Assembly: GCA_951813285.1 (NCBI GenBank)
Contig: OX638355.1
Location: forward strand, 3,925,136-3,989,135
DNA from: Terriglobia bacterium
Lineage (GTDB): Bacteria; Acidobacteriota; Terriglobia; Versatilivoradales; Versatilivoraceae
Direction: 5' to 3'
DNA length: 64,000 nucleotides
Shown: positions 30,893 to 39,372 of the stretch, piece after piece
Layout of the letters: every line of letters starts with the position of its first letter
Numbering within the stretch: the stretch's first letter is position 1
Program-made: the position numbers and the translations under genes
Notes under the pieces: model-generated
Databases searched by the model: none
What the model was told of the DNA's origin: nothing
Seen by the model: only the letters and a program-made list of their open reading frames with translations

Positions 30893-33800
30893 GAGTATTC
30901 TTCCTTCATGGTCAGAACCCGTAAGCCTTCATTGCCGCGCGGATCGATGACTTTCACGGCGATTCGCCATATCTCTCCTTTTCTCAATCGGGATGGCCTG
31001 GGGAAGGGCAGGCTGGCCAGCCCGCTAAGCTTGTCAAATGCGCCCGCGTCCACCAGTCCCTTGCCGCCGAGCGCCTTGGCCAGCTTGCTCCACTTGCTCT
31101 TGTCGGGAAAGAACGCCTGGCAAATGCAGAAGGTGCGACCGTCGTAGTCGGTATCGAGAAACCAGGCCGCAATGCGTTGCTTGTCGGTGGGGTGGATCGT
31201 GTTGCCAACCGGGTCGTAGACGTCCATCCCTTCGACCTCGACAACGTATTCGTCGTCGTCGGAACGGATCGGACCGGTCACCCGAGGAGCGCTGAACACG
31301 GTGAAGATCTGGCTGCCCGGTTGGGTCTTGAGCAGATCGCCCATGGCCGCATCCGGACTGATCAGCGCCATGTGGAGGCGCAGCTTGGGGTGGGACGAAC
31401 TCTGGATGGCGTCCTGCGCCATGGCATCGAAGCCAAAACCTGCGAACACAACGTCGTAGTAGCCGGCCCGGTTGGCATGACGCACCACCTCCTCGACCTG
31501 CATGGCTGTCACGTTGCCGGCCTCAGGGCCGATGCTGACGGCGACGGCTCGGGTCGAGTCCGCACCGTTCAGCCACTCGCCTTCAGCATGGACCAGCGAC
31601 ACCCCGGTAATCGGGTCCAGCCGGCGGAACTTGAGGTTCTGGTTGCCGGGGAACTCCACGCCGCTGGCCTTGAGCAGGCGGATCATCTTGTCGAGATGCG
31701 CCTCGGCGTTGGCGAGCGCCAGGTCGGCATCTTCCGCAAAGGTGTCGAGTTCGTCAGGCGCGCCGCCAATCGGGGTATCCGGCCCCTCCTCAACTGCGAT
31801 CACCCCTTCCATGGTGAACGGTCCGGCCACTCGCACAGTGTCCTTGCCGATCTCCGGCTTGTCGACCAGTTCCTCAATCTCAGCGTTGGAGGCGATGCAA
31901 GCGTTCACCTCATCCATCTTGGTGCGCCATGCAGCGCGGTAGGCCGTCAAAGCCTCGATTAGTGCCTGCGGCCAGTCGGGATCGGTGTCGAACGGCGCCT
32001 CCCATTCCTTCCACTCCTCCTGCGGAATTTTCTCGCGATATTTCTGAACTTGCCGGGCCGTGACGGCCTTGAGAGGCCTGCGGGCAGGCGCAGCCTTGAT
32101 CCATCCAGGATGCGCATCCGGCAACAGCCAACGGCGCACGTCAGCATCGGTGACGGCGTTGGCTCCCTCTTCACGGTGCTTCGTAATGAGCTTTTCCGCC
32201 AACTTCCGCTTCAGTTCCTGAGAGACCTTGTCGACCTCGCGGTTAAGTCCCGCGAGTGCATCAGCCAGGATCGGCTCATGCTTGGCAAAGATGGGATCGA
32301 GCGAGGTGTTGCGGGCGATGCTTCGGAGGGTGATGTGCGGCACTGTCCGACAATCGAAGGTCGACCGCTCGCCATTTGACCGCCCGTCGGGGTCGGTTCC
32401 CTCGATCCAGATCCCATTCGGGTTGCGCGCCACGTCTTCCGCGTTCAACTCGCGGAGTTGGTAGTAATCGAACTTGGCCGTCATCAGCCGGTGCTTGGCC
32501 AGCGTCAGCGCCACCCGGCTGCTGTCGATGGTGATCCAGCGCCTCCCCCACTGCTCGGCGACATATGCGGTGGTGCCACTGCCGCACGTAGGGTCGAGAA
32601 CCAGATCTCCGGGATCGGTGGTCATCAAAATGCAGCGCTCGATGATCTTGGGATTCGTCTGGACCGCGTATATTTTGTCCGGTGTTCCGGCGAGGTCGGT
32701 CCAGACGTTCGGCAACTCCACTGCTGCGAAGTCATCGGCGAAACGCTTGTATCGAACACGATTGCCAGAATAGAGGATTCGTTCCGCACGATCGATTGAC
32801 GGAATTCGTTGTGGCGATATTTTCCAGGAGTTTCCACCCGACGGATACGATCGACCACGCAACACAACATTCTTATTGGGGCCATGCTTCTGACTGAACA
32901 GGGCGTTGGAACTAAAACGTCGAACCTTACTGATATCTTGCTTTTTCAGGTGTGAAGCCTGTGAGACGGTCAACCTCTCGCCACTATTGAGCTCGCAATA
33001 ACGAAAATCCGGAGAGTTGATTTCCGATCGTTCCGCAAAGATAGGACGGAAACGCACAAGTGCTTTGGATCGGTCACGTGCATACCAAAGCAAGTACTCA
33101 TTGATTGGCGGCACGAAATCCCCTGACTGACTACCCTTCTTCGTGAACGTGAGTAGCGTGATATAGTTGCCGGGACCGAAAACTTCGTCCAACAAACACC
33201 GGACACGGTGAATATTCTCGTCACTGATCTGGACGAAAACGCTGCCACACTCGGCAAGCATCTCTCGTGCCATTGCCAGCCTATCGCGGAGGTAGGCAAG
33301 GTAAGAATGCACCCCCAAAGTCCAGGTATCGCGATATGCCTTGACCATCTCCGGCTCTCGTGAGAGGTCTTTCTGCTTGTCCTGCGGCTGGATGTTTCCA
33401 AGATCAGGTTGGAAGTTAGATCTGAAACTAATACCGTACGGAGGGTCGATGTAAATCATCTGAACCCTGCCCGCAAGGTCCTCCCGCCGGGCCAGACTCG
33501 CCATCACCTGGAGTGAATCGCCTAGAATCATCCGATTAGCCCAATCCACGTCGTGATGATAGAACTGCACCGCTTTGGAGTAGTCGAGTTGCGGGTCGGC
33601 AAAGAGATCACGCTGCACGTCCTGCCGGGCCAGCACCCGAAGGATGGCCTGAGTGGAAACGCGCTCGTGCATGTGCAGCGCCACGGGATCGACCTCGAAC
33701 CAGGGCCGCTCCCGCTTGCCGCTCCACTCCAGCCACGGCTCATGGCGGCGCAGTGCTTGCGCCAGAACTTTGGCTTCGTCAGCCGAAAGCGTCCGCCGCG

Positions 33801-34038
33801 TCGCTTGGCTCAGCAGGCCGGGCAACCGGTCGGTCGCCACGGCGGCGGGCGAGGAACGCAGTACCGGAGGAAGATGCGGATTGAACTCGTAGCGGACCTT
33901 CGGCCTCTCCCGGACCACTCCATGGGCTTCAAGGCCAGCCGGTGGGATATTCTTCCGCTTGGCAGCGTACTGGATTGACGTGACCGCAGGGCCGCCACAC
34001 TGCTTGCTATTGTCCGTAACGGTCTTCTTGCGCGGCAT
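30889..34038 (-). CDS. Site-specific DNA (adenine-N6) methyltransferase, type III Mod-like
   Basis: The 1049-residue protein has motif IV DPPY at residues 198-201 and motif I DPTCGSGTT at 482-490, the beta-class order seen in type III Mod proteins, where DPPY predicts N6-adenine methylation. Residues about 300-460 between them should be the target recognition domain, and their DNA is lower in GC than the rest. A C-terminal part of about 540 residues, absent from EcoP15I Mod (644 residues), probably binds Res or DNA. It is the first gene of the operon and diverges from tatA. Confidence 0.92.
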   Translation of the reverse strand: MPRKKTVTDNSKQCGGPAVTSIQYAAKRKNIPPAGLEAHGVVRERPKVRYEFNPHLPPVLRSSPAAVATDRLPGLLSQATRRTLSADEAKVLAQALRRHEPWLEWSGKRERPWFEVDPVALHMHERVSTQAILRVLARQDVQRDLFADPQLDYSKAVQFYHHDVDWANRMILGDSLQVMASLARREDLAGRVQMIYIDPPYGISFRSNFQPDLGNIQPQDKQKDLSREPEMVKAYRDTWTLGVHSYLAYLRDRLAMAREMLAECGSVFVQISDENIHRVRCLLDEVFGPGNYITLLTFTKKGSQSGDFVPPINEYLLWYARDRSKALVRFRPIFAERSEINSPDFRYCELNSGERLTVSQASHLKKQDISKVRRFSSNALFSQKHGPNKNVVLRGRSYPSGGNSWKISPQRIPSIDRAERILYSGNRVRYKRFADDFAAVELPNVWTDLAGTPDKIYAVQTNPKIIERCILMTTDPGDLVLDPTCGSGTTAYVAEQWGRRWITIDSSRVALTLAKHRLMTAKFDYYQLRELNAEDVARNPNGIWIEGTDPDGRSNGERSTFDCRTVPHITLRSIARNTSLDPIFAKHEPILADALAGLNREVDKVSQELKRKLAEKLITKHREEGANAVTDADVRRWLLPDAHPGWIKAAPARRPLKAVTARQVQKYREKIPQEEWKEWEAPFDTDPDWPQALIEALTAYRAAWRTKMDEVNACIASNAEIEELVDKPEIGKDTVRVAGPFTMEGVIAVEEGPDTPIGGAPDELDTFAEDADLALANAEAHLDKMIRLLKASGVEFPGNQNLKFRRLDPITGVSLVHAEGEWLNGADSTRAVAVSIGPEAGNVTAMQVEEVVRHANRAGYYDVVFAGFGFDAMAQDAIQSSSHPKLRLHMALISPDAAMGDLLKTQPGSQIFTVFSAPRVTGPIRSDDDEYVVEVEGMDVYDPVGNTIHPTDKQRIAAWFLDTDYDGRTFCICQAFFPDKSKWSKLAKALGGKGLVDAGAFDKLSGLASLPFPRPSRLRKGEIWRIAVKVIDPRGNEGLRVLTMKEEYS

Positions 34039-34127
34039 AAGCTGCGAATCCTCGCTCAGTCGTGGGTGGCCTTGAACCCGGACTCAAGAGGGGATATTGC
34101 TGATACCCTTGTGATTGGCTGATTGCG

Positions 34128-34158
34128 TTGTTCAACCGGCCATGAATCATTGTATAAA
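34128..34158 (+). promoter_or_regulatory. Possible tatA promoter
   Basis: TTGTTC (34,128-34,133) is followed by TGTATA after 17 nt, or TATAAA (34,153-34,158) after 19 nt. Either would start transcription about 100 nt before tatA. This is a weak prediction made by eye. Confidence 0.35.
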
Positions 34159-34263
34159 CCACCAGCCTGCTGCATAATAACAAAGAAAGACCGTAGCCCG
34201 CATCGGAGAACCTTCCACAAAGCACGCAGATTAAGTAGGTTGCAATCCATCCGGAGGCGAATC

Positions 34264-34458
34264 ATGTTAGGCCCCATCGGAATCACCGAGATGGTGATCA
34301 TCGTGGTCATTGCGCTGCTGGTGTTCGGCCCCAAGAAACTTCCGTCTCTGGGAAAATCTCTGGCCGAGGGTATCGTTTCTTTCAAGAAAGGCATCAGCGG
34401 GGGTGACAACCAGTCCGGTGCGGTGGAGAAGTCCAAGGAAGGAAGCGGCAAGTCTTGA
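34264..34458 (+). CDS. tatA: Sec-independent translocase protein TatA/TatE
   Basis: TatA forms the pore-like part of the twin-arginine export system. The 64-residue product has a short periplasmic start, one transmembrane helix (ITEMVIIVVIALLVFG), the FGPKKLPSLGKSL hinge and amphipathic helix, and a charged tail. The ATG at 34,264 follows GGAGG by about 6 nt. No tatB or tatC is near. A likely client in this window is the DUF1501 protein at 41,967, which has an RR signal. Confidence 0.93.
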   Translation: MLGPIGITEMVIIVVIALLVFGPKKLPSLGKSLAEGIVSFKKGISGGDNQSGAVEKSKEGSGKS

Positions 34459-34546
34459 CCCGAACCCGAATGCGCCTCCCTGATGTTGCTGCCGTGGCCC
34501 CCCCAACCATCCCCTCGGCCGTCCCCGTGCGGATTCCCTCAATTGA

Positions 34547-34921
34547 AGCCGACGCAATGTTGTTTATTTGAAACAACGCCTTGTGCCGGGTGGCGGAACA
34601 TCCGTTCAAAGTCCAGCATAGTCAGAGGGCTAATTTACATGGATGCACAGGATTATTGGCGAGAGTTTCCACCGTCATGAGTTCAACCATCGCCTCTGTT
34701 CCAACACGGATTTCCCAAAACCCGCTCCCAGGCTCTTGGATCACTTCCAACACCCACCCGATCATCAAGCGGGTCTCCTTCTGTGGCACAGCCTCTCGTG
34801 TTGTTTATCTTGTTTATCCTGTGCATCCATGTTCAATAAATAGAAAACCGGTTTTGCACGACAGGGCCCTTGTTCCCAACAGGCCATGAAGATGCGTTGT
34901 TTCACTCTCGGATGATCCGTC
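34547..34921 (+). repeat. Dispersed element R1, copy A (approximately 375 bp)
   Basis: This stretch is the reverse complement of 49,481-49,867 with about 85-90 percent identity by eye over nearly the whole length. Landmarks are AAGCCGACGCAATG at the left, TTTATTTGAAACAACGCC, GGCGGAACATCCGTTC, TTACATGGATGCACAGGAT and TGTTTCACTCTCG at the right. On the minus strand both copies keep a frame containing VLEVI.EPGSGFWE, which resembles the G-x-x-E signature of GxxExxY proteins, so R1 may contain a decayed gene of that family. Confidence 0.85.
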
Positions 34922-34974
34922 CGCTACGGAGGGGGACCGGATCGTCTGAAACAACCCTGTTTCTTCACCTTCGA

Positions 34975-35000
34975 ATGATCCGCCCCGTCGTGGGGGGCGG
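34975..35000. repeat. REP-like hairpin unit
   Basis: AATGATCCGCCCCGTCG and the following GGGGGGCGG form a GC-rich hairpin next to GATCAT. Related units occur near 34,897-34,935, 39,077-39,109, 49,470-49,505, 50,030-50,068 and 60,881-60,905. The consensus is a CCGCCC/GGGCGG-type hairpin followed by ATCATAC.AGAGTGAAAC. Confidence 0.55.
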
Positions 35001-35055
35001 GGGCCTCGCTTGCCTGCAACGGACTCCAACAGGGGGACCCGGGTGATTTCGTGCT

Positions 35056-35799
35056 TCAAAGTTGCGGTTTCTTCTCCAACGCCTTCTTTTTCTCCTTCCC
35101 CTTCAACTCCTCCCAGCTCTTGGGCTTCCACTCGCGTGCCCGCCGTTGGGCCTCCATGAGCGCGGACGGCTTCATCCTCCCGGCCAACTGATCCCGTTCC
35201 CTTCCGAACGGCTCCCAACCGGCTGCCGCCAGGCTCAACCACTTGTAGGCCTCCACCCTGTCCCGGGGCACGCCTTTGCCACTCATGTAGAGGAGGCCGA
35301 GGGCGTACTGGGCGCTGGCCTCACCCTGCTCGGCCGCGTATCGATACCATTTGACGGCTTCCTTACGATCACGGCGCACCCCCCTGCCCTCGGCATACAT
35401 CATGGCCAGGGCCAGTTGACCGTCAGGACTCCCCTGCTCGGCGGCCCGTCGAACCCATTTGCCGGCTTTCTCCAGATCCCTCAACACGCCGTGACCCAGG
35501 TCGTAGAGGGCACCGAGTTTCATCTGGGCGGAGACGTCTCCTTTCTCGGCGGCGCGGCGAATCCATTTGGCAGCCTCAATCTCGTCCTGCGGAACGCCGT
35601 CCCCCAGATCGTATCTGTCGGCCAGCTCCATTTGAGCGCTGGTGTCTCCCTGCGCAGCCCGATACCGCAGAGACTCAATGGCATCGTCCTCTGCAGGCGT
35701 TCCCTCCGGCACCCCCAACTCGGCCAGACTCAGCACCAGCAGTCCCAGGAGAAGCAGCATCCCCATCCCGGTCGATGTCGGTTTCCGCCTCATGGACAC
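35056..35799 (-). CDS. Secreted Sel1-like repeat protein
   Basis: The 247-residue product has a signal peptide (MSMRRKPTSTGMGMLLLLGL; ATG at 35,799 or 35,793) and four Sel1-like repeats of about 36 residues, for example AAKWIRRAAEKGDVSAQMKL and AVKWYRYAAEQGEASAQYAL, each with a G.GV..D turn. The end is Lys-rich. SLR proteins act as scaffolds in envelope and signalling complexes. The partner here is unknown. It stands alone between the repeat region and pcm on the same strand. Confidence 0.85.
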   Translation of the reverse strand: MSMRRKPTSTGMGMLLLLGLLVLSLAELGVPEGTPAEDDAIESLRYRAAQGDTSAQMELADRYDLGDGVPQDEIEAAKWIRRAAEKGDVSAQMKLGALYDLGHGVLRDLEKAGKWVRRAAEQGSPDGQLALAMMYAEGRGVRRDRKEAVKWYRYAAEQGEASAQYALGLLYMSGKGVPRDRVEAYKWLSLAAAGWEPFGRERDQLAGRMKPSALMEAQRRAREWKPKSWEELKGKEKKKALEKKPQL

Positions 35800-35908
35800 C
35801 CCTCCTATCCGGCTCGCTTACACCCTGGACGGAGCTCGAGAACGGAGATCCGCCCGATCCGGGAAAGCTCCCCCGGGAAGCTGTCCTGCCGATGCCGGTT
35901 ACCCGCTT

Positions 35909-36595
35909 CTATTCCCCCGTTTTGGCCGGCGTGACGAAGGGAACGAAGCGAACCGGAATAACTTCCCGCTCGATTCCCTCCCCTTCCGGGCCCTTATGAA
36001 CCACCACCAGTACTTGGGAGTCGTGGTTTCCACCCAGTGGTAGGACGATCCTTCCCTCGGGTTTCAACTGATCCAGCAGGGCCTTTGGCACATGGTCGAT
36101 CGCTGCCGAAGCCAGGATCGCATCGTAGGGCTGGTGCTCAGGCCATCCCAGATAGCCGTCTCCAAATCCGACTTCCGCGTTAGGAAAGCTCAACTCCTTC
36201 AGCCGCCTACCGGCGCCGGTCGCCAGTGGGGCAAGGTATTCCAGGGCAAACACCTGCCTGGCCAGCCGCGCCAGCACGGCGGCCTGGTAACCCGATCCGG
36301 CTCCGACCTCCAGAACCACCGCCTCACGATCCACCTGCGCCAGATCGGTCATCAGCGCCACGATATAGGGTTGGGAGATCGTCTGGTCGCTTCCGATGGG
36401 GAGGGGCCGGTCTTCATAAGCCTGGTCGCGGTGAGCAGGCGGCACGAAACAGTGGCGAGGGACCTCCCGCATGACCTGCAGAACGCCGGGACTGGTGATT
36501 CCCCGCTCCAGGATCTGTTCCTCCACCATGCGCTCCCGCAGGCGGCGGTAGCACGACTCGGTCAGAGGTTTTCGGCCACGATTTAGGAAAGCCAC
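35909..36595 (-). CDS. pcm: Protein-L-isoaspartate O-methyltransferase
   Basis: PCM repairs isoaspartyl residues using S-adenosylmethionine. The product has RMVEEQILERGITSPGVLQV, VPRHCFVPPAHRDQAYEDRP, the active-site stretch LPIGSDQTISQPYIVALMTD, the SAM-binding VLEVGAGSGYQAAVLARL and VLPLGG. The start is uncertain. A GTG at 36,593-36,595 gives 228 residues; the ATG at 36,529 would cut the conserved N-terminal helix. Upstream in-frame sequence has no resemblance to the family and overlaps the divergent DUF1232 gene. Confidence 0.93.
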   Translation of the reverse strand: MAFLNRGRKPLTESCYRRLRERMVEEQILERGITSPGVLQVMREVPRHCFVPPAHRDQAYEDRPLPIGSDQTISQPYIVALMTDLAQVDREAVVLEVGAGSGYQAAVLARLARQVFALEYLAPLATGAGRRLKELSFPNAEVGFGDGYLGWPEHQPYDAILASAAIDHVPKALLDQLKPEGRIVLPLGGNHDSQVLVVVHKGPEGEGIEREVIPVRFVPFVTPAKTGE

Positions 36596-36698
36596 GACGC
36601 CCGGTGGTAGAATCCTGCAGCAGACATGAGGACTCAGGGAGTTCGTCGGCGATTGTAACACACGACCTCGACGGGCCCCCCTTGGGAATGGAGGGGCG

Positions 36699-37091
36699 AT
36701 GCGGGACTCGGCCCGCTTCGAATCGGTTGCTGGAGAAGCCGGCAAGGTCGCTTCCGATCGGAACCGGGTGAGGCGGGTGGTGGAGCACGCTCTCACCAAG
36801 GCCTATCGAAACAGACGCTGGCTGCTCGGAGTCTGGGTCGACCTGTTGGCGCTGTGCCGGCTGGTTGCAGCCTGGTCCAGAGGGGAGTACCGGCCCCTCC
36901 CCTGGAAATCGCTCGTCCTGGCGCTGGCCGGGATCCTCTATTTTCTGAATCCGCTCGATATCTCCCCCGATGTGATCCCGGGCATAGGGTTCCTGGATGA
37001 CGCCGGCATACTGGCTCTGGTTGTCAACTCGATCCGCGACGATCTCAGGCAATTTCTCAAGTGGGAGGCCACCGGAAGTTCTTCTTCCTGA
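36699..37091 (+). CDS. DUF1232 (YkvA-like) membrane protein
   Basis: The 130-residue product has the DUF1232 signature YFLNPLDISPDVIPGIGFLD followed by DAGILALVVNSIRDDL, with a hydrophobic segment around LVLALAGILYFLNPLD. These small inner-membrane proteins have no established function. A basic N-terminal half (about residues 20-50) precedes the domain. It diverges from pcm and is 111 nt upstream of aroB. Confidence 0.85.
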   Translation: MRDSARFESVAGEAGKVASDRNRVRRVVEHALTKAYRNRRWLLGVWVDLLALCRLVAAWSRGEYRPLPWKSLVLALAGILYFLNPLDISPDVIPGIGFLDDAGILALVVNSIRDDLRQFLKWEATGSSSS

Positions 37092-37202
37092 ACGCGCGGG
37101 CGCCCTGAACGGGCAGCAGCGGGCGGCGGCTCCGGTCACAATGCGCCCTCCCGGAGGACGCTCTCCTTCCCCGCCGGCGAGGGAGTCGGCAGGATAATCG
37201 TC

Positions 37203-38306
37203 ATGAAGATCGTGTCCCTGAATCTGTCCGATAGAGGGTATCGGATCTACATCGAAAACGGCCTGCTGACCCAGGTTGGAAGCCTTCTCCGTCCCTGGCG
37301 ATCCTCGCCCAGACTGGTGGTGATTTCAAGCCGGCAAATCCTGGACTTGCATGGAGAGGCGCTACAGCGGTCGTTGAGCGATGCGGGGTTGTCGCACGAG
37401 ACGCTGGAGATTCCGGATGGGGAGCGCCACAAGACCCTATCCACCCTGGAATCGATCTACAAGCGGCTGGCTGGGCTGGGTGTCAACCGCCGCACCCCCG
37501 TGCTTGCACTGGGGGGAGGCGTGGTCGGCGACGTGGCCGGATTCGCTGCGGCCAGTTATCTGCGTGGATTGCCCTACGTTCAGGTCCCCACCACGCTGGT
37601 GGCCCAGATCGACAGCGCCATCGGAGGCAAGACCGGGGTCAACCTCAGCAAGGGAAAAAACCTCGTGGGCGCCTTTTATCAGCCCGGGGCCGTCTTCATC
37701 GATCCGGAACTGCTTCTCACCCTGCCCCGCCGGGAGTTGGACTCGGGACTCTTCGAAGCCATCAAGTACGGCGTCATTGCCGACCGTGATCTCTACGACC
37801 AGGTGGTCCGGCAGCACCACAGCTATCCGGGTGGCGACAAATCCGGTCTGGCGAGAATGATTGTGCGCTGCGTGGAAATCAAGGCAGCGGTCGTCTCCGG
37901 AGACGAACGGGAAAGCCAGGCCCGCATGGTGCTGAACTTCGGCCACACGCTCGGCCATGCCATCGAGGCGGCCACCCGGTACAGCCGGTTCACCCACGGG
38001 CAGGCCATCGGCCACGGAATGATCCTGGCCACCCGCATCGCGCTGCAACTGGAAAAAATCGATCGAGCCGAGGCCGAAACCATCCAATCGGACCTGAGGC
38101 GGCTCTCTCCGCTCCCCCCGCTGGGAGACCTCGCCTGGAAGTCGATCCTCCACCATATGCGCTCCGACAAGAAATTTACCGACCACCGTCTTCGATTCGT
38201 GCTCCCTCGCCGCATCGGCGAAGTGGAGATCGTGGAGGACACTCCACCCGAAGTCGTGGAAGCCGTCGTCCGTGAGTACCTGCGTCAGTCCCGCCGCCCA
38301 TGTTGA
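37203..38306 (+). CDS. aroB: 3-dehydroquinate synthase
   Basis: AroB converts DAHP to 3-dehydroquinate, the second shikimate step, using NAD and a metal. The 367-residue product has the NAD-binding GGGVVGDVAGFAAASYLRGL, PTTLVAQIDSAIGGKTGVNL, the metal and substrate site FGHTLGHAIEAATRY and THGQAIGHGMILA, all typical, and the normal length. Its last codons overlap the following methyltransferase gene by 7 nt, indicating coupling. Confidence 0.97.
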   Translation: MKIVSLNLSDRGYRIYIENGLLTQVGSLLRPWRSSPRLVVISSRQILDLHGEALQRSLSDAGLSHETLEIPDGERHKTLSTLESIYKRLAGLGVNRRTPVLALGGGVVGDVAGFAAASYLRGLPYVQVPTTLVAQIDSAIGGKTGVNLSKGKNLVGAFYQPGAVFIDPELLLTLPRRELDSGLFEAIKYGVIADRDLYDQVVRQHHSYPGGDKSGLARMIVRCVEIKAAVVSGDERESQARMVLNFGHTLGHAIEAATRYSRFTHGQAIGHGMILATRIALQLEKIDRAEAETIQSDLRRLSPLPPLGDLAWKSILHHMRSDKKFTDHRLRFVLPRRIGEVEIVEDTPPEVVEAVVREYLRQSRRPC

Positions 38307-39025
38307 GTCCACAGGCCAGTCAGATCCGCGAGATGTTCTCCTTGATCGCCCCCCGCTACGATCTGTTGAACCACCTGCTGTCTCTCAACGTGGACCGGCG
38401 CTGGCGGCGCCAGGCCGCTTCCCTGCTGGCCGACCCGCTGCAGGATCGCCAGGCCCTGTGTCTGGACCTCTGTTGCGGCACTGGAGACCTGCTCCTGGAA
38501 ATGGTGAAACGGGGATGCGCCCCAATCGTGGGTTCGGACTTCAGCCATCCCATGCTGAAGCTGGGCCGGCAGAAGCTCGCCAGTAGACGCCTGCAGCGCC
38601 GCGTCCAACTGCTGGAAGCCGATGCCCTGCGCCTGCCCTTCCCGGCCAACACCTTTGACGGGCTGGCGGTGGCGTTCGGACTGCGCAACCTGGAAAACTG
38701 GGCTGACGGGCTGGAAGAGATGTGGCGAGTGCTGAAGCCTCAGGGGCGGGTCGTGGTTCTGGAATTCTCACGACCCTCCCATCCGGTTTTCAACTGGCTC
38801 TTCCAGCTTTACTTTCAGAGGGTTCTGCCCGGGATCGGCAAGAGGGTCTCCGGCCACGGTTCCGCATACCGATATCTGCACGACTCGGTGCAGGAGTTTC
38901 CCGATCAAGCCCAACTTTGCCGCCTGCTGACGGAGGCGGGCTTTGCCGAGGTCTCCTTCCGCAATCTCAGCGGCGGGATTGCCGCGCTGCACTGGGGAGT
39001 CAAGAACCGGAGGCCGGCGGCTTGA
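38300..39025 (+). CDS. UbiE/MenG quinone methyltransferase
   Basis: The 241-residue class I SAM methyltransferase has MFSLIAPRYDLLNHLLSLNV, the SAM loop LDLCCGTGDLLLEM, AVAFGLRNLENWADGLEEMW, RVLKPQGRVVVLEFSRPSHP and IKNRRPAA-like end, the order of the UbiE/COQ5 family. It performs the C-methylation of demethylmenaquinone or the ubiquinone intermediate. Which quinone is made cannot be told here. It overlaps aroB by 7 nt. Confidence 0.92.
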   Translation: MLSPQASQIREMFSLIAPRYDLLNHLLSLNVDRRWRRQAASLLADPLQDRQALCLDLCCGTGDLLLEMVKRGCAPIVGSDFSHPMLKLGRQKLASRRLQRRVQLLEADALRLPFPANTFDGLAVAFGLRNLENWADGLEEMWRVLKPQGRVVVLEFSRPSHPVFNWLFQLYFQRVLPGIGKRVSGHGSAYRYLHDSVQEFPDQAQLCRLLTEAGFAEVSFRNLSGGIAALHWGVKNRRPAA

Positions 39026-39131
39026 CCATGCACGCCGGCATCCACGAGGGGGAGGTGGCAAGTGCTTAGCCCGGTCCCCGCCCTGCCGTGCGGATCATAG
39101 GAGGGAAAACGGCAGACTATTTAACAAAGAT

Positions 39132-39190
39132 GCGGTTAACCTCAACGCCTTAGTGGCCCTTCGTCTTTCTTCGTGGCCCTTCATGGATAA
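39132..39190 (+). repeat. Dispersed element R2, copy 1
   Basis: The core CTCAACGCCTTAGTGGCCC followed by CTTCGT recurs at 50,110-50,175 (same strand) and 60,546-60,587 (opposite strand). Each copy is preceded by GCGGTT.AC and followed by one or more CTTCGTGG units. All three are intergenic. Confidence 0.8.
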
Positions 39191-39266
39191 GTCTTTTTCT
39201 TTTGTCTTTTGTCTTTTTTCGTTTGTTTCAGGCTGGTTCCGTCAGGATTGGGCGTGAGCAAGACAG

Positions 39267-39293
39267 TTGATCAGGCTCTGGCGGGTGTATAAT
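39267..39293 (+). promoter_or_regulatory. Possible promoter of the PSCyt1/DUF1501 pair
   Basis: A perfect -10 TATAAT (39,288-39,293) is preceded by TTGATC (39,267-39,272) at 15 nt, or CAGTTG at 18 nt. The transcript would begin about 39,300, upstream of the cytochrome-domain gene. The -35 spacing is not ideal. Confidence 0.5.
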
Positions 39294-39372
39294 GCGGCCC
39301 TGCCAGGATCAACCACTATGAACGGCGCCAGGGTACTTCAAGAGCGATTCTTTCGCCCCGGGCTTCGCCGGT

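Larger units (their letters stand above)
34459..35055. other. Gene-free region built of repeats
   Basis: No gene is supported here. It holds the plus-oriented copy of the approximately 380-bp element (34,547-34,921) and two REP-like hairpin units, one at its right end (about 34,897-34,935) and another at 34,975-35,000. Short open frames within it are products of the repeat. Confidence 0.7.
39026..39372. other. Gene-free spacer with repeat units and a promoter
   Basis: No gene is supported. It holds a REP-like hairpin unit (about 39,077-39,109), an R2 unit (39,132-39,190), a short (TTTTGTC)-type heptamer run near 39,197-39,216 and a possible promoter at 39,267-39,293. Confidence 0.6.

Noticed and set aside
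24333-34038. DISARM, BREX or type I restriction system
   Set aside because: No DrmA/DrmB, PglZ, BrxC or HsdS-like gene is present. The DPPY-before-motif-I methyltransferase and helicase-nuclease fit a type III-like system.
23970-34263. Integrated prophage or integrative element as the source of the defence island
   Set aside because: No integrase, tRNA, phage structural gene or direct-repeat border was seen, so only a generic accessory island can be supported.
34581-34889. A 102-codon open frame downstream of tatA
   Set aside because: It lies wholly inside repeat R1 copy A, and the matching frame in copy B is translated differently. It has no ribosome binding site and no family resemblance.
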